In this document: piece by piece, positions 35,834-44,388 of the stretch
How the letters are laid out: each line of letters begins with the position of its first letter
Position numbering within the stretch: the stretch's first letter is position 1
Assembly: GCF_037482285.1 (NCBI RefSeq)
Contig: NZ_JBBEYB010000001.1
Location: 456,289 to 520,288 of the forward strand
DNA length: 64,000 nt
Reading direction: 5' to 3'
DNA from: Aquabacterium sp029268225
GTDB lineage: Bacteria > Pseudomonadota > Gammaproteobacteria > Burkholderiales > Burkholderiaceae_C
Made by a program: the position numbers and the translations under genes
Notes under the pieces: model-generated
What the model saw: only the letters and a program-made list of their open reading frames with translations
Databases searched by the model: none
What the model was told of the DNA's origin: nothing

Positions 35834-36743
35834 CGATGCCAATCTGCTGCTCCAGGCGGCCCAACACGTGGCCGGCGGCCAGCAGTATCCCAAAGGTGCG
35901 CTCTATCTGGTCGCCACGCCCATCGGCAACCTGGCCGACATCACCCTGCGCGCTGTCCAGGCCCTCACACTGGCCGACGTCATCGCTTGCGAAGACACCC
36001 GTGTCACCGGCAGCTTTCTGCGCCACCTTGGCATCGACAAGCGCCTCGTGCCCCTGCACCAGCACAACGAAGTTGGCGGTGCCCATGCTCTGATCGCGCT
36101 CATGCAGGCCGGCCAGCGCGTGGCCTATGTCAGCGATGCCGGCACGCCTGCCGTCTCCGACCCCGGGGCCCACCTCGTGCAAGCGGCCCAGGCCGCCGGC
36201 CTCACCGTCGTGCCCCTGCCCGGGGCCAGCAGCGTCACCACCGCCATGAGCGTGGCCGGCGACACCGTCGCCCAGGGCTTCCGCTTCCTCGGCTTCCTGC
36301 CCGCCAAAGGCGCCGCCCGCCAGGCCCAGCTGCGCGAGGTGCTTGGCCAATCCTGCAGCGTGGTGCTCTTCGAGGCCCCGCACCGCATCGACGCCCTGGC
36401 CCGCGACCTCGTCGAGGTGCTGCCGCACGGCCGCCTCACGCTGTGCCGCGAACTCACCAAACAGTTCGAAGAGATCGCCACGCTGCCAGTGGCCGACTTC
36501 CCCGCCTGGCTCACCGCCGAAGCCCACCGCCAGCGCGGCGAATTCGTCATCGTCGTCCACGCCCAACCCGCCGAGGTGGACGAGACCCTGCTCACCCCCG
36601 CCCAGGCGACGCTCCTGCAAACCCTGGTCCAGCACATCCCGGTGAAGCAGGCTGCCGGTCTGTTGGCCGACGTCACCGGCCGGCCCCGCAAGGCCCTGTA
36701 CGAGCAGGCCCTGACCTACCGTCAGTCCGACGACACCGACTGA
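35826..36743 (+). CDS. rsmI: 16S rRNA (cytidine1402-2'-O)-methyltransferase
   Basis: RsmI 2'-O-methylates C1402 in the decoding centre. The 305-residue SAM-dependent tetrapyrrole-methylase-fold protein has LYLVATPIGNLADITLRA, CEDTRVT, VSDAGTPAVSDPG and PGASSVTTAMSVAG. Start choice is uncertain: GTG at 35826 gives about 22 residues before LYLVATPIG and overlaps the divergent yraN by eight bases; GTG at 35871 would avoid overlap and leave about seven residues before that motif. No ATG is available. Confidence 0.92.
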   Translation: MTIDANLLLQAAQHVAGGQQYPKGALYLVATPIGNLADITLRAVQALTLADVIACEDTRVTGSFLRHLGIDKRLVPLHQHNEVGGAHALIALMQAGQRVAYVSDAGTPAVSDPGAHLVQAAQAAGLTVVPLPGASSVTTAMSVAGDTVAQGFRFLGFLPAKGAARQAQLREVLGQSCSVVLFEAPHRIDALARDLVEVLPHGRLTLCRELTKQFEEIATLPVADFPAWLTAEAHRQRGEFVIVVHAQPAEVDETLLTPAQATLLQTLVQHIPVKQAAGLLADVTGRPRKALYEQALTYRQSDDTD

Positions 36744-36887
36744 CGCGGCGGGGCCGCCTTGTTCCCGCGAGCAAGGGGCAGGGGCAACCCGAGAAATCAG
36801 GGTTCACCACTTGTGACTTTGTGCACGCCTCGCATGACAGTGGGGGTTGCCACGCGCCGAACCTGGCGCACTCACCGGGAGCCCTCC

Positions 36888-37820
36888 ATGATCTTGCCTC
36901 TCCTCCGTCGTGCCCTGACGGCGCTGCTGTTGATCGCCACCCTCTCCGCCGCCCATGCCGGCACCGCGGCGCAGACCCGCTACCCCATCGTGCTCGTCCA
37001 CGGCTTCATGGGCTTCAACACCGTCCTTGGCATCCCCTACTGGTACGAGATCCCCGAGGCGCTGCGCAAAGAAGGCGCCACCGTCTACATCGCCTCGGTC
37101 AACCCGTCTCAAACCACCGAATACCGCGGTGAAGAGGTGATCCGCCAGATGCAGCAATGGGCCGCCCGCGACGGCGTGTAGAAGTTCAACCTCATCGGCC
37201 ACAGCCACGGCGGGCCCACCGTGCGTTACGCCGCGGGCGTCATGCCCTCCATGGTCGCCAGCGTCACCACCGTGGCCGGCGCCAACTTCGGCTCCCAGGT
37301 GGCCGACCAGCTCGAAGCCAACATGACCCCCGGCGCCTTGTTCGAGCAAACCGCCACCGCCCTGGCCAAGCTGATCTCCTTCCTCAACGGCACCCCCAGC
37401 ACGTCCGACGTCAACCTGCGCACCGCGGTCGATTCGCTCAGCGCCACCGGTCTGGCCAAGTTCAACGCCCGCTTCCCCGCCGGCGCGCCGACCACCCCTT
37501 GCGGCAGCGGCCCCGAGGTCGCCGCCGTGGATGGGTATCCGATCCGCTGGTATTCCGTCTCCGGCACCTCGGTCAAAACCAATTTCTGGGACATCTCCGA
37601 CACGCTGCTCGACACCTTCGCCTCGAAGTACTTCACCGAGGCGCACGACGGCCTGGTGGGCCGCTGCGCCAGCCACTGGGGCAAGGTCCTCAAGGACAAC
37701 TACGACTGGAACCACCTCGACGAGATCAACCAGGTCTTCGGTCTGGTCGGCCGCAATGCGCCCAGCCCGCTGGCCTTCTATGTCCAGCACGCCAACCGCC
37801 TCAAGCTGGTCGGCCTGTAA
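36888..37820 (+). pseudogene. lipA: Secreted triacylglycerol lipase gene interrupted by an in-frame amber codon
   Basis: Read through, the frame encodes 310 residues of a family I.1/I.2 lipase like those of Burkholderia and Pseudomonas. It has a signal peptide (1-24, TLSAAHA), the oxyanion segment VLVHGFMGFN, the elbow IGHSHGG with Ser106, Asp254 in HDGLVG, His263 in ASHWG, cysteines 205 and 260 as the expected disulfide, and the usual C-terminus HANRLKLVGL. Codon 98 is TAG (37179-37181), eight codons before Ser106, and the frame is otherwise intact. Without suppression only a 97-residue fragment is made. Start ATG 36888 follows GGGAG. The foldase gene is 45 bases downstream and intact. A recent nonsense mutation, a sequencing error or amber suppression are the alternatives. 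Confidence 0.85.
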
Positions 37821-37835
37821 GTCGTCTGCCCCCAG

Positions 37836-37855
37836 GGCCCGCTCACGGGCCTTCT
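37836..37855 (+). terminator. Hairpin between lipase and foldase genes
   Basis: GGCCCG (37836-37841) pairs with CGGGCC (37846-37851) around CTCA, followed by TTCTT. It is a possible weak terminator or attenuator that would lower foldase expression relative to the lipase, or an mRNA-stability element. It ends 14 bases before the foldase ATG. Confidence 0.45.
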
Positions 37856-37865
37856 TGTGCCGACC

Positions 37866-38843
37866 ATGAGCGCCACCCACCCCCCACCGCAGACACGCCG
37901 ACCAGCCCGGATCGCCCGGATGCTGGTGGCGTTGGGGGCCGTCGGCGTGGTGGCAGTGGGCTGGCTTCAGTTCCGAGATGTCCGTGAGGACGCCCCTGTC
38001 ACAGCCGAGCACCCCACCCAGCGGGGCGACTGGTTTGGCGCCCCGCACCCCGTCCCGGCCAGCCCCGCCCCGGCCGTAGCCACGACCCAGCCCGGCCTCA
38101 CCCCAGCACAAACGCGCGAACGCCTGTTCCGCCGCGGCTCCCTCGCCGTCTCCAGCCCCACGGGCGACTGGTGCGTGCGCGACGGGCGTCTCCAGCCCTG
38201 CGAGGCCTTGCGCCACCGCTTCGAGTACTACCTGCTGGCGCTGGGCGAGGTCACCGCGGCCGACCTCCGCGCCCTGGTCGCCGACGAAGTCGCACGGGCG
38301 CATGGCAGCGCCCCTGTTGCCGACATCCTGTCCCTATGGGACCGTCACCTCGCACTGCGTGCCCACCCCTACCGCACGGTCTTTGACCCTCACAACCTCG
38401 TCACCTGGCGCGCCCTGCTCGACGAGCAGCAGCGTGTCCGGCGCCAGATGCTGGGCGAAGCCTGGGCCCAGGCCCTCTTCGCCACCGAGGAAGCCGAGGC
38501 GCAGCGCGATCTGGCACGGCTCGAACGCGGCGAGCCCTGGCCTGCGGACCCCGGCCTGCCCGTGTCTCCCGCGCGCCAGGACAATATGAGCGCCCCGCCT
38601 CCGGCCACGCACAGCGAGCGCGTCGCCCGCTACGGCGCTGCCGCGGCAGATCGCCTCGCCCAGGCTGACGCCCGCTGGGCCGACTGGACCGGTCGCCTGC
38701 AAACGGCGCAAACCGAATGGTCACGTCTGCAAGCCGCCCCCGAGCTCTCACCGCCGCAGCGCCGCCAAGCCATCGACGCCCACATTCGGAGCCATTTCCG
38801 CCCCGACGAGCGTCGCCGCGTTGAAGCCCTGCTCGCCCTCTGA
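37866..38843 (+). CDS. lifO: Lipase-specific foldase (lipase chaperone)
   Basis: Steric chaperones of this family sit in the inner membrane and fold the partner lipase in the periplasm before type II secretion. The 325-residue protein has an N-terminal membrane anchor (about 19-34), a Pro/Ala linker and the family signature at 116-128, RHRFEYYLLALGE, a close match to RxxFDY(F/C)LSALGE with two conservative changes. Helical minidomains follow (LSLWDRHLALRAHPY, then FDPHNLVTWRALLDEQQRVRR reduced here to its segments). Start ATG 37866; a GTG at 37857 would add three residues. No strong ribosome binding site is seen. Confidence 0.88.
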   Translation: MSATHPPPQTRRPARIARMLVALGAVGVVAVGWLQFRDVREDAPVTAEHPTQRGDWFGAPHPVPASPAPAVATTQPGLTPAQTRERLFRRGSLAVSSPTGDWCVRDGRLQPCEALRHRFEYYLLALGEVTAADLRALVADEVARAHGSAPVADILSLWDRHLALRAHPYRTVFDPHNLVTWRALLDEQQRVRRQMLGEAWAQALFATEEAEAQRDLARLERGEPWPADPGLPVSPARQDNMSAPPPATHSERVARYGAAAADRLAQADARWADWTGRLQTAQTEWSRLQAAPELSPPQRRQAIDAHIRSHFRPDERRRVEALLAL

Positions 38844-38911
38844 AACACACAACGGGCGGGGCTTCGCATCCTCCCCGCGCAGCCACACGCTGCCATGCCT
38901 ACAATGCGCCC

Positions 38912-40372
38912 ATGATCGCCGTTGACGCCACCATCGCCCGCCTCCAGACTGCCCGTGAGTTGCTGCTCGCCCCCTACCAGCTGGACGAGTCCACCCTGTT
39001 CAAGGCCCTGCAGGTCATCACCGCCCACCGCGTGGACGATGCCGACCTCTACTTTCAGTACACCCGCAGCGAAGGCTGGAGCCTGGAAGAGGGCATCGTC
39101 AAGTCCGGCAGCTTTGGCATTGACCAGGGCGTGGGCGTGCGCGCCATCTCTGGCGAGAAGACCGCCTTCGCCTACTCCGATGACATCTCCGAAGCGGCCC
39201 TGCTCGACGCAGCCCGCACCGTGCGCACCATCGCCGCCGCCGGCCAAAGCCGCAAGGTGAAAGTGGGCGAGCCCCGCGTCGCCCCCAGCCGCACCCTCTA
39301 CCCGGCCTTTGACCCCATCGCCTCGCTCGACAGCGCCGCCAAGGTCGCCCTGCTGGAAGACGTCGAGCGCCGCGCCCGCGCCAAGGACCCCCGCATCGTC
39401 CAGGTCATGGCTGGTCTTGGCTGCGAATACGACGTTGTCATGGTCGCCCGCGCCGACGGCACCATGGCCGCCGACGTCCGCCCCCTGATCCGCCTCTCGC
39501 TCACCGTCATCGCCGAACAGCACGGCCGCCGCGAAGTCGGCTCGGCCGGCGGCGGTGGCCGCTACGACCTGGGCTACTTCAGCCAGGCCGTCACACAGAC
39601 CTATGTGGACCAGGCCGTCCACGCCGCCCTCGTCAACCTCGAAGCCCGTCCCGCCCCCGCCGGCGAAATGACCGTGGTACTGGGCAACGGCTGGCCTGGC
39701 ATCCTCCTGCACGAGGCCGTCGGCCACGGCCTGGAAGGTGATTTCAACCGCAAGGGCTCCAGCGTCTTCTCCGGCCGCATCGGCCAGCGCGTCGCCGCCA
39801 AGGGCGTCACCATCCTCGACGACGGCACCATTCCGGACCGCCGCGGTTCGCTCAACATCGACGACGAAGGCCACGCCACCCAGCGCACCGTCCTCATCGA
39901 AGACGGCATCCTGCGCAACTACATGCAGGACGCCACCAACGCCCGCCTGATGAAGACCGCGCCCACAGGCAACGGCCGTCGCGAAAGCTACGCCCACCTG
40001 CCCATGCCCCGCATGACCAACACCTACATGTTGGCTGGCGACAAGGACCCGCAGGAAATCGTCGCCTCCATCGACCGCGGCCTCTACGCCGTCAACTTTG
40101 GCGGCGGCCAGGTCGACATCACCAGCGGCAAGTTTGTCTTCTCCGCCTCCGAGGCCTACTGGGTCGAAAACGGCAAGATCCAGTATCCCGTCAAGGGCGC
40201 CACCCTGATCGGGAACGGCCCTGACGCCATGACCCGCGTCAGCATGATCGGCAACGACCTGGCGCTCGACCCCGGCGTGGGCACTTGCGGCAAGGAAGGC
40301 CAGAGCGTGCCGGTTGGTGTCGGCCAGCCCACGCTGCGCATCGAAGGCCTGACGGTCGGCGGCACCGCCTGA
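38912..40372 (+). CDS. tldD: Metalloprotease TldD
   Basis: TldD with TldE (PmbA) forms a zinc protease that trims peptides, including microcin precursors and the antidote CcdA. The 486-residue protein carries the catalytic HEAVGHGLEGD (HExxxH at 267-272), the Gly-rich YDLGYFSQAV region and a C-terminal part with CGKEGQSVPVGVGQPTLRI containing the third ligand region. PmbA is not in this window. It stands alone on the plus strand between lifO and the ribosomal operon. Confidence 0.95.
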   Translation: MIAVDATIARLQTARELLLAPYQLDESTLFKALQVITAHRVDDADLYFQYTRSEGWSLEEGIVKSGSFGIDQGVGVRAISGEKTAFAYSDDISEAALLDAARTVRTIAAAGQSRKVKVGEPRVAPSRTLYPAFDPIASLDSAAKVALLEDVERRARAKDPRIVQVMAGLGCEYDVVMVARADGTMAADVRPLIRLSLTVIAEQHGRREVGSAGGGGRYDLGYFSQAVTQTYVDQAVHAALVNLEARPAPAGEMTVVLGNGWPGILLHEAVGHGLEGDFNRKGSSVFSGRIGQRVAAKGVTILDDGTIPDRRGSLNIDDEGHATQRTVLIEDGILRNYMQDATNARLMKTAPTGNGRRESYAHLPMPRMTNTYMLAGDKDPQEIVASIDRGLYAVNFGGGQVDITSGKFVFSASEAYWVENGKIQYPVKGATLIGNGPDAMTRVSMIGNDLALDPGVGTCGKEGQSVPVGVGQPTLRIEGLTVGGTA

Positions 40373-40675
40373 TTTTTCACTGTCTCTGCACGCACGCGCA
40401 GGGACAATTCGCCCCTTGCGATTTTTTGCAGGAAGTGCTTGACCCCGTCTCAGCTCCTCATGCATAATGCAAGGCTTCGCTGTTCAAGCGATCAATTTCG
40501 GCCTGGTTACCCTCGCTGGCTTGTTGTAAGACTCAAATTGCAACCGGCACGCGCTGCGGCAGGATTCACGAGGTTGTGAGCTTGTTCAGATCCGCCCGTT
40601 CTACGGGCCCAAGACTGACCGTTCGTTGTTGCGTAAGTGGTTTGCGCAGCCGATCGGGCCAAGTTGGGGTACACC
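40373..40675 (+). other. Leader region of the rplN ribosomal operon
   Basis: This 303-base stretch has no gene. It contains the promoter at 40439-40468 and a leader of roughly 200 nucleotides before rplN. No ribosomal-protein binding site was identified by eye. Confidence 0.5.
40439..40468 (+). promoter_or_regulatory. Sigma-70 promoter of the rplN operon
   Basis: TTGACC (40439-40444) and CATAAT (40463-40468) lie 18 bases apart; the -10 hexamer is preceded by ATG rather than a full TGn element. It stands 208 bases before rplN and is the best match to consensus in this region. Confidence 0.7.
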
Positions 40676-41044
40676 ATGATCCAAATGCAATCGCGACTTG
40701 ACGTCGCTGACAACACGGGTGCTAAGAGCGTCATGTGCATCAAGGTGCTCGGTGGCTCAAAGCGTCGTTACGCCGGTATTGGCGACATCATCAAGGTCAG
40801 CATCAAAGAAGCTGCACCGCGTGGTCGCGTCAAAAAGGGCGAGGTTTACAGCGCTGTGGTCGTCCGCACTGCCAAGGGTGTTCGTCGTCAAGACGGCTCT
40901 CTGGTGAAGTTTGATGGCAATGCCGCCGTGCTGCTGAACGCCAAGCTGGAGCCTATCGGCACCCGCATCTTCGGCCCCGTGACGCGTGAACTGCGTTCCG
41001 AGCGCTTCATGAAGATCGTGTCGCTGGCTCCCGAGGTTCTGTAA
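40676..41044 (+). CDS. rplN: 50S ribosomal protein L14
   Basis: The 122-residue protein begins MIQMQSRLDVADNTGAK and contains the signature segment GDIIKVSIKEAAPRG, as in all bacterial L14. It binds 23S rRNA near the subunit interface. It is the first gene of this block: the S10-operon genes that normally precede it (through rpsQ) are not in the window, and a strong promoter lies upstream instead. Confidence 0.97.
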   Translation: MIQMQSRLDVADNTGAKSVMCIKVLGGSKRRYAGIGDIIKVSIKEAAPRGRVKKGEVYSAVVVRTAKGVRRQDGSLVKFDGNAAVLLNAKLEPIGTRIFGPVTRELRSERFMKIVSLAPEVL

Positions 41045-41074
41045 TCCCTCGGCGCAACGCAAAGGACAGCTCTT

Positions 41075-41392
41075 ATGAACAAGCTCAAGACAGGCGACCA
41101 GGTCATCGTTCTGACCGGCCGTGACAAAGGCAAGCGTGGCACTGTGTCCGCTCGCGTGGATGCCGACCATCTGTTGGTCGAAGGCGTGAACGTTGCCAAA
41201 AAGCACGTCAAGCCGAACCCTCTGAAGGGCACCACCGGCGGCATCGTTGACAAGACCATGCCCATCCACCAGTCCAACGTGGCAATTTTCAACCCTGCTT
41301 CCGGCAAGGCTGACCGCGTCGGTATCAAGCTCCTGGAAGACGGCAAGAAAGTGCGCGTCTACAAGTCCAGCGGCGAAGAAATCAAGGCTTGA
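41075..41392 (+). CDS. rplX: 50S ribosomal protein L24
   Basis: The 105-residue protein has the KOW motif near the N-terminus (TGDQVIVLTGRDKGKRG) and VEGVNVAKKHVKPN. L24 nucleates early 50S assembly. It lies 30 bases after rplN and is followed eight bases later by rplE. Confidence 0.97.
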   Translation: MNKLKTGDQVIVLTGRDKGKRGTVSARVDADHLLVEGVNVAKKHVKPNPLKGTTGGIVDKTMPIHQSNVAIFNPASGKADRVGIKLLEDGKKVRVYKSSGEEIKA

Positions 41393-41400
41393 GGTCAAAA

Positions 41401-41952
41401 ATGGCTCAAACACAAGCTCGCCTGCAGCAGTTTTACCGCGAAAAGGTCGTTCCCGACCTGATGGCCAAGTTCGGCTACAAGTCGATCATGGAAGTGCCGC
41501 GTCTGACCAAGATCACCCTGAACATGGGTGTCTCGGAAGCCGTGTCGGACAAGAAGGTCATGGAACACGCCGTTGGCGACCTGACCAAGATCGCTGGTCA
41601 AAAGCCCGTGGTCACCATGTCCCGCAAGCCCATCGCCGGCTTCAAGATCCGCGAAAACATGCCCATCGGCTGCATGGTCACCCTGCGTGGTGCCACCATG
41701 TTCGAATTCCTGGACCGTTTCGTCACCATCTCGCTGCCTCGCGTTCGTGACTTCCGCGGTATCTCGGGTCGTTCTTTTGACGGTCGCGGCAACTACAACG
41801 TCGGCGTCAAGGAACAGATCATTTTCCCGGAAATCGAATACGACAAGATCGACGCCATCCGTGGTCTGAACATCAGCATCACGACGACGGCCAAGACCGA
41901 CGACGAAGCGAAGGCTCTGCTGGCTGCTTTCAAGTTCCCGTTCAAGAACTGA
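41401..41952 (+). CDS. rplE: 50S ribosomal protein L5
   Basis: The 183-residue protein contains KITLNMGVSEA, RKPIAGFKIRENMPIG and the C-terminal FPEIEYDKID. L5 binds 5S rRNA in the central protuberance. ATG 41401 gives the family start MAQTQARLQQFY; an in-frame start four codons earlier overlaps rplX. Confidence 0.97.
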   Translation: MAQTQARLQQFYREKVVPDLMAKFGYKSIMEVPRLTKITLNMGVSEAVSDKKVMEHAVGDLTKIAGQKPVVTMSRKPIAGFKIRENMPIGCMVTLRGATMFEFLDRFVTISLPRVRDFRGISGRSFDGRGNYNVGVKEQIIFPEIEYDKIDAIRGLNISITTTAKTDDEAKALLAAFKFPFKN

Positions 41953-41960
41953 GGTACATC

Positions 41961-42266
41961 GTGGCAAAAGTATCCTTGAAGCAACGCGAAGAAAAGCGCG
42001 AAAAGCTGGTTGCCAAGTACGCACAAAAGTACGCCGAACTGAAGGCCATCATCGATGACGCCAAGAAGTCGGAAGAAGAGCGTTACGCTGCCCGTCTTGA
42101 GCTGCAAAAGCTGCCCCGCAATGCCAACCCGACCCGTCTGCGCGCTCGCTGCAACCTGACTGGTCGCCCCCGTGGCACTTTCCGTCAGTTCGGTCTGGGT
42201 CGCACCAAGATCCGTGAATTGGCTTTCGCTGGCGACATCCCCGGTGTCACCAAGGCGAGCTGGTAA
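41961..42266 (+). CDS. rpsN: 30S ribosomal protein S14
   Basis: The 101-residue product is the long, zinc-free form: no CxxC pairs, and the C-terminus RCNLTGRPRGTFRQFGLGR is conserved. Starts at GTG eight bases after rplE. Confidence 0.97.
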   Translation: MAKVSLKQREEKREKLVAKYAQKYAELKAIIDDAKKSEEERYAARLELQKLPRNANPTRLRARCNLTGRPRGTFRQFGLGRTKIRELAFAGDIPGVTKASW

Positions 42267-42296
42267 TCCCAGCAGGTCACGAACAGGAGTTATCCC

Positions 42297-42692
42297 ATGA
42301 GCATGAGTGATCCCATCGCCGACATGCTGACACGCATCCGCAACGCCCAAATGGTCTCCAAGACCGGTGTTGCCATGCCGTCGTCCAAGCTGAAAGTCGC
42401 GATTGCCCAGGTCCTGAAGGACGAAGGCTACATTGACGGTTTCGCCGTCACCGGCGAGGCTGCAAAGCCCACGCTGGAAATCTCGTTGAAGTACTACGCT
42501 GGTCGCCCGGTCATCGAGCGCATCGAGCGTGTGTCCCGCCCCGGTCTGCGCATCTACAAGGGCCGTCACGACATCCCTCAGGTCATGAATGGCCTGGGTG
42601 TGGCAATCGTGACCACCCCGAAGGGTGTGATGACCGACCGCAAGGCTCGCGCCGCCGGCATCGGTGGTGAAGTGCTCTGCTACGTCGCCTAA
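42297..42692 (+). CDS. rpsH: 30S ribosomal protein S8
   Basis: The 131-residue protein begins MSMSDPIADMLTRIRNAQ and ends with the conserved GIGGEVLCYVA. S8 binds the central domain of 16S rRNA and in E. coli represses the spc operon by binding near the rplE start; that site was not checked here. ATG 42303 is an alternative start two codons in. Confidence 0.97.
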   Translation: MSMSDPIADMLTRIRNAQMVSKTGVAMPSSKLKVAIAQVLKDEGYIDGFAVTGEAAKPTLEISLKYYAGRPVIERIERVSRPGLRIYKGRHDIPQVMNGLGVAIVTTPKGVMTDRKARAAGIGGEVLCYVA

Positions 42693-42708
42693 TCGAGGAG
42701 CAATCGCA

Positions 42709-43242
42709 ATGTCCCGCGTTGGAAAAATGCCGATCGCCGTCCCTCAAGGTGTGGACGTCCAGATCACCCCAGCCGCCGTCACCGTCAAGGGCAGCCTCGG
42801 TACGCTGAGCCTGCCTGCCAACAGCCTGGTTGTCGTCTCGAACGAAGCCGGTCAGTTGAAGGTGGCTCCGGCTAACGACACCGCCGCCGCCAATGCCATG
42901 TCCGGCACCTTCCGTGCCCTGCTGAACAACACCGTCAACGGTGTCAGCAAGGGTTTCGAGAAGAAGCTGACCCTGGTGGGCGTGGGCTTCCGTGCCCAGG
43001 CACAAGGTCAAAAGCTGAACCTGCAGATCGGTTTCTCTCACCCCGTGGTGAAAGACATGCCTGCTGGTATCAAGGTTGAGACGCCGGCCCCGACCGAAAT
43101 CCTGATCAAGGGTTCCGATCGCCAGGTCGTTGGTCAGATCGCCGCTGAAATTCGCGCCTTCCGTCCGCCAGAGCCTTACAAGGGCAAGGGCATTCGGTAC
43201 GCCGACGAGCGCGTGGTCATCAAAGAGACCAAGAAGAAGTAA
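42709..43242 (+). CDS. rplF: 50S ribosomal protein L6
   Basis: The 177-residue protein begins MSRVGKMPIAVPQGVDV and ends with the family segment PPEPYKGKGIRYADE. It lies near the factor-binding site. ATG 42709 follows GAGGAGC; an earlier in-frame start lies inside rpsH. Confidence 0.97.
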   Translation: MSRVGKMPIAVPQGVDVQITPAAVTVKGSLGTLSLPANSLVVVSNEAGQLKVAPANDTAAANAMSGTFRALLNNTVNGVSKGFEKKLTLVGVGFRAQAQGQKLNLQIGFSHPVVKDMPAGIKVETPAPTEILIKGSDRQVVGQIAAEIRAFRPPEPYKGKGIRYADERVVIKETKKK

Positions 43243-43256
43243 GGAGCTGATTCATC

Positions 43257-43619
43257 ATGGCAACAAGCAAGAAGGAACAGCGCCTGCGTCGCGCACGCCA
43301 GACGCGTGCCCGCATCGCCCTGCAAGGCGCTGTGCGTCTGACGGTCTTCCGCACCAACCTGCACATCTACGCCAGCGTGATTTCTGGCGACGGCAGCAAG
43401 GTCCTGGCCTCCGCCTCGACCGCCGAGAAGGAAGTGCGCGAGCAACTCAAGGCTTCGGGTGGCAACAGCGCCGCCGCTGCCTTGATCGGCAAGCGCATCG
43501 CCGAGAAGGCCAAGGCTGCTGGCGTCGAGAAGGTCGCTTTCGACCGCGCTGGTTACCAGTATCACGGTCGTGTGAAGGCCTTGGCTGAAGCCGCGCGTGA
43601 AGCCGGTCTTCAGTTCTAA
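43257..43619 (+). CDS. rplR: 50S ribosomal protein L18
   Basis: The 120-residue protein has RLTVFRTNLHIYASVIS and the C-terminal FDRAGYQYHGRVKALAEAAR. L18 binds 5S rRNA with L5. Good AAGGAGC site upstream. Confidence 0.97.
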   Translation: MATSKKEQRLRRARQTRARIALQGAVRLTVFRTNLHIYASVISGDGSKVLASASTAEKEVREQLKASGGNSAAAALIGKRIAEKAKAAGVEKVAFDRAGYQYHGRVKALAEAAREAGLQF

Positions 43620-43648
43620 GCCGCGTCGGCAACCGGAAGGAATTTCAT

Positions 43649-44167
43649 ATGGCTAAGTTTCAACCCAAGGTAGCGGACGAAGGTCGCGACGACGGTCTGC
43701 GCGAGAAGATGATCCAGGTGAACCGCGTGACCAAAGTGGTCAAGGGCGGCCGGATCATGGGCTTCGCAGCTCTGACCGTGGTTGGCGACGGCGATGGCCG
43801 CGTTGGCATGGGCAAGGGTAAGGCGCGTGAAGTGCCGTTGGCTGTTCAAAAGGCCATGGACCAAGCTCGTCGCAACATGGTCAAGGTCTCGTTGAAGAAC
43901 GGTTCCGTGCACCACAACATCCGTGGCGAACACGGTGCAGCCAAGGTGCTGTTGGCTCCGGCTCCTGCCGGTACCGGCATCATCGCTGGCGGCCCGATGC
44001 GCGCTGTGTTTGAAGTGATGGGCATCACCGACATCGTGGCCAAGAGCCTCGGTTCGAGCAACCCTTACAACATGGTTCGCGCCACTTTCGACGCCCTGAA
44101 CAAGGCGACGACCCCGGCCGAAGTCGCTGCCAAGCGCGGTCTGAACGTTGAAGACATCTTCAACTGA
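43649..44167 (+). CDS. rpsE: 30S ribosomal protein S5
   Basis: The 172-residue protein carries the S5 signature VNRVTKVVKGGRIMGFAAL and GDGDGRVGMGKGKA. S5 helps set decoding accuracy. Start ATG 43649 follows GGAAGGAA. Confidence 0.97.
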   Translation: MAKFQPKVADEGRDDGLREKMIQVNRVTKVVKGGRIMGFAALTVVGDGDGRVGMGKGKAREVPLAVQKAMDQARRNMVKVSLKNGSVHHNIRGEHGAAKVLLAPAPAGTGIIAGGPMRAVFEVMGITDIVAKSLGSSNPYNMVRATFDALNKATTPAEVAAKRGLNVEDIFN

Positions 44168-44183
44168 TCGCGGGAGAGCTGAG

Positions 44184-44366
44184 ATGAGCGAAAAGAAAAC
44201 TGTCACCGTCAAGCTGGTGCGCAGCCCGATCGGCACCCGTGCCGACCACCGCGCCACCGTGCGTGGTCTGGGTCTGCGCCGCATGAACAGCACGGCTGTC
44301 CTGGAAGACACGCCTGCTGTCCGCGGCATGATCAACAAGGTCAGCTACATGGTCGTGGTGCTGTAA
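44184..44366 (+). CDS. rpmD: 50S ribosomal protein L30
   Basis: The 60-residue protein begins MSEKKTVTVKLVRSPIG and has GLGLRRMNST followed by VRGMINKVSYMV, as in L30. The start at 44184 has GGGAGAGC upstream; an ATG at 44148 lies within rpsE. Confidence 0.96.
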   Translation: MSEKKTVTVKLVRSPIGTRADHRATVRGLGLRRMNSTAVLEDTPAVRGMINKVSYMVVVL

Positions 44367-44388
44367 GCACTTCGACTTGGGGAACACC

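Noticed and set aside
37179..37181. Programmed recoding of the lipase TAG (pyrrolysine or similar)
   Set aside because: No pylT-like tRNA or pyl genes seen, the organism group does not use it, and the position has no special family residue.
38630..40465. 611-codon minus-strand open frame opposite tldD
   Set aside because: Shadow of tldD; no recognisable domain despite length.
41389..41400. Earlier start for rplE inside rplX
   Set aside because: The family N-terminus begins at MAQTQ; the extra four codons have no support.
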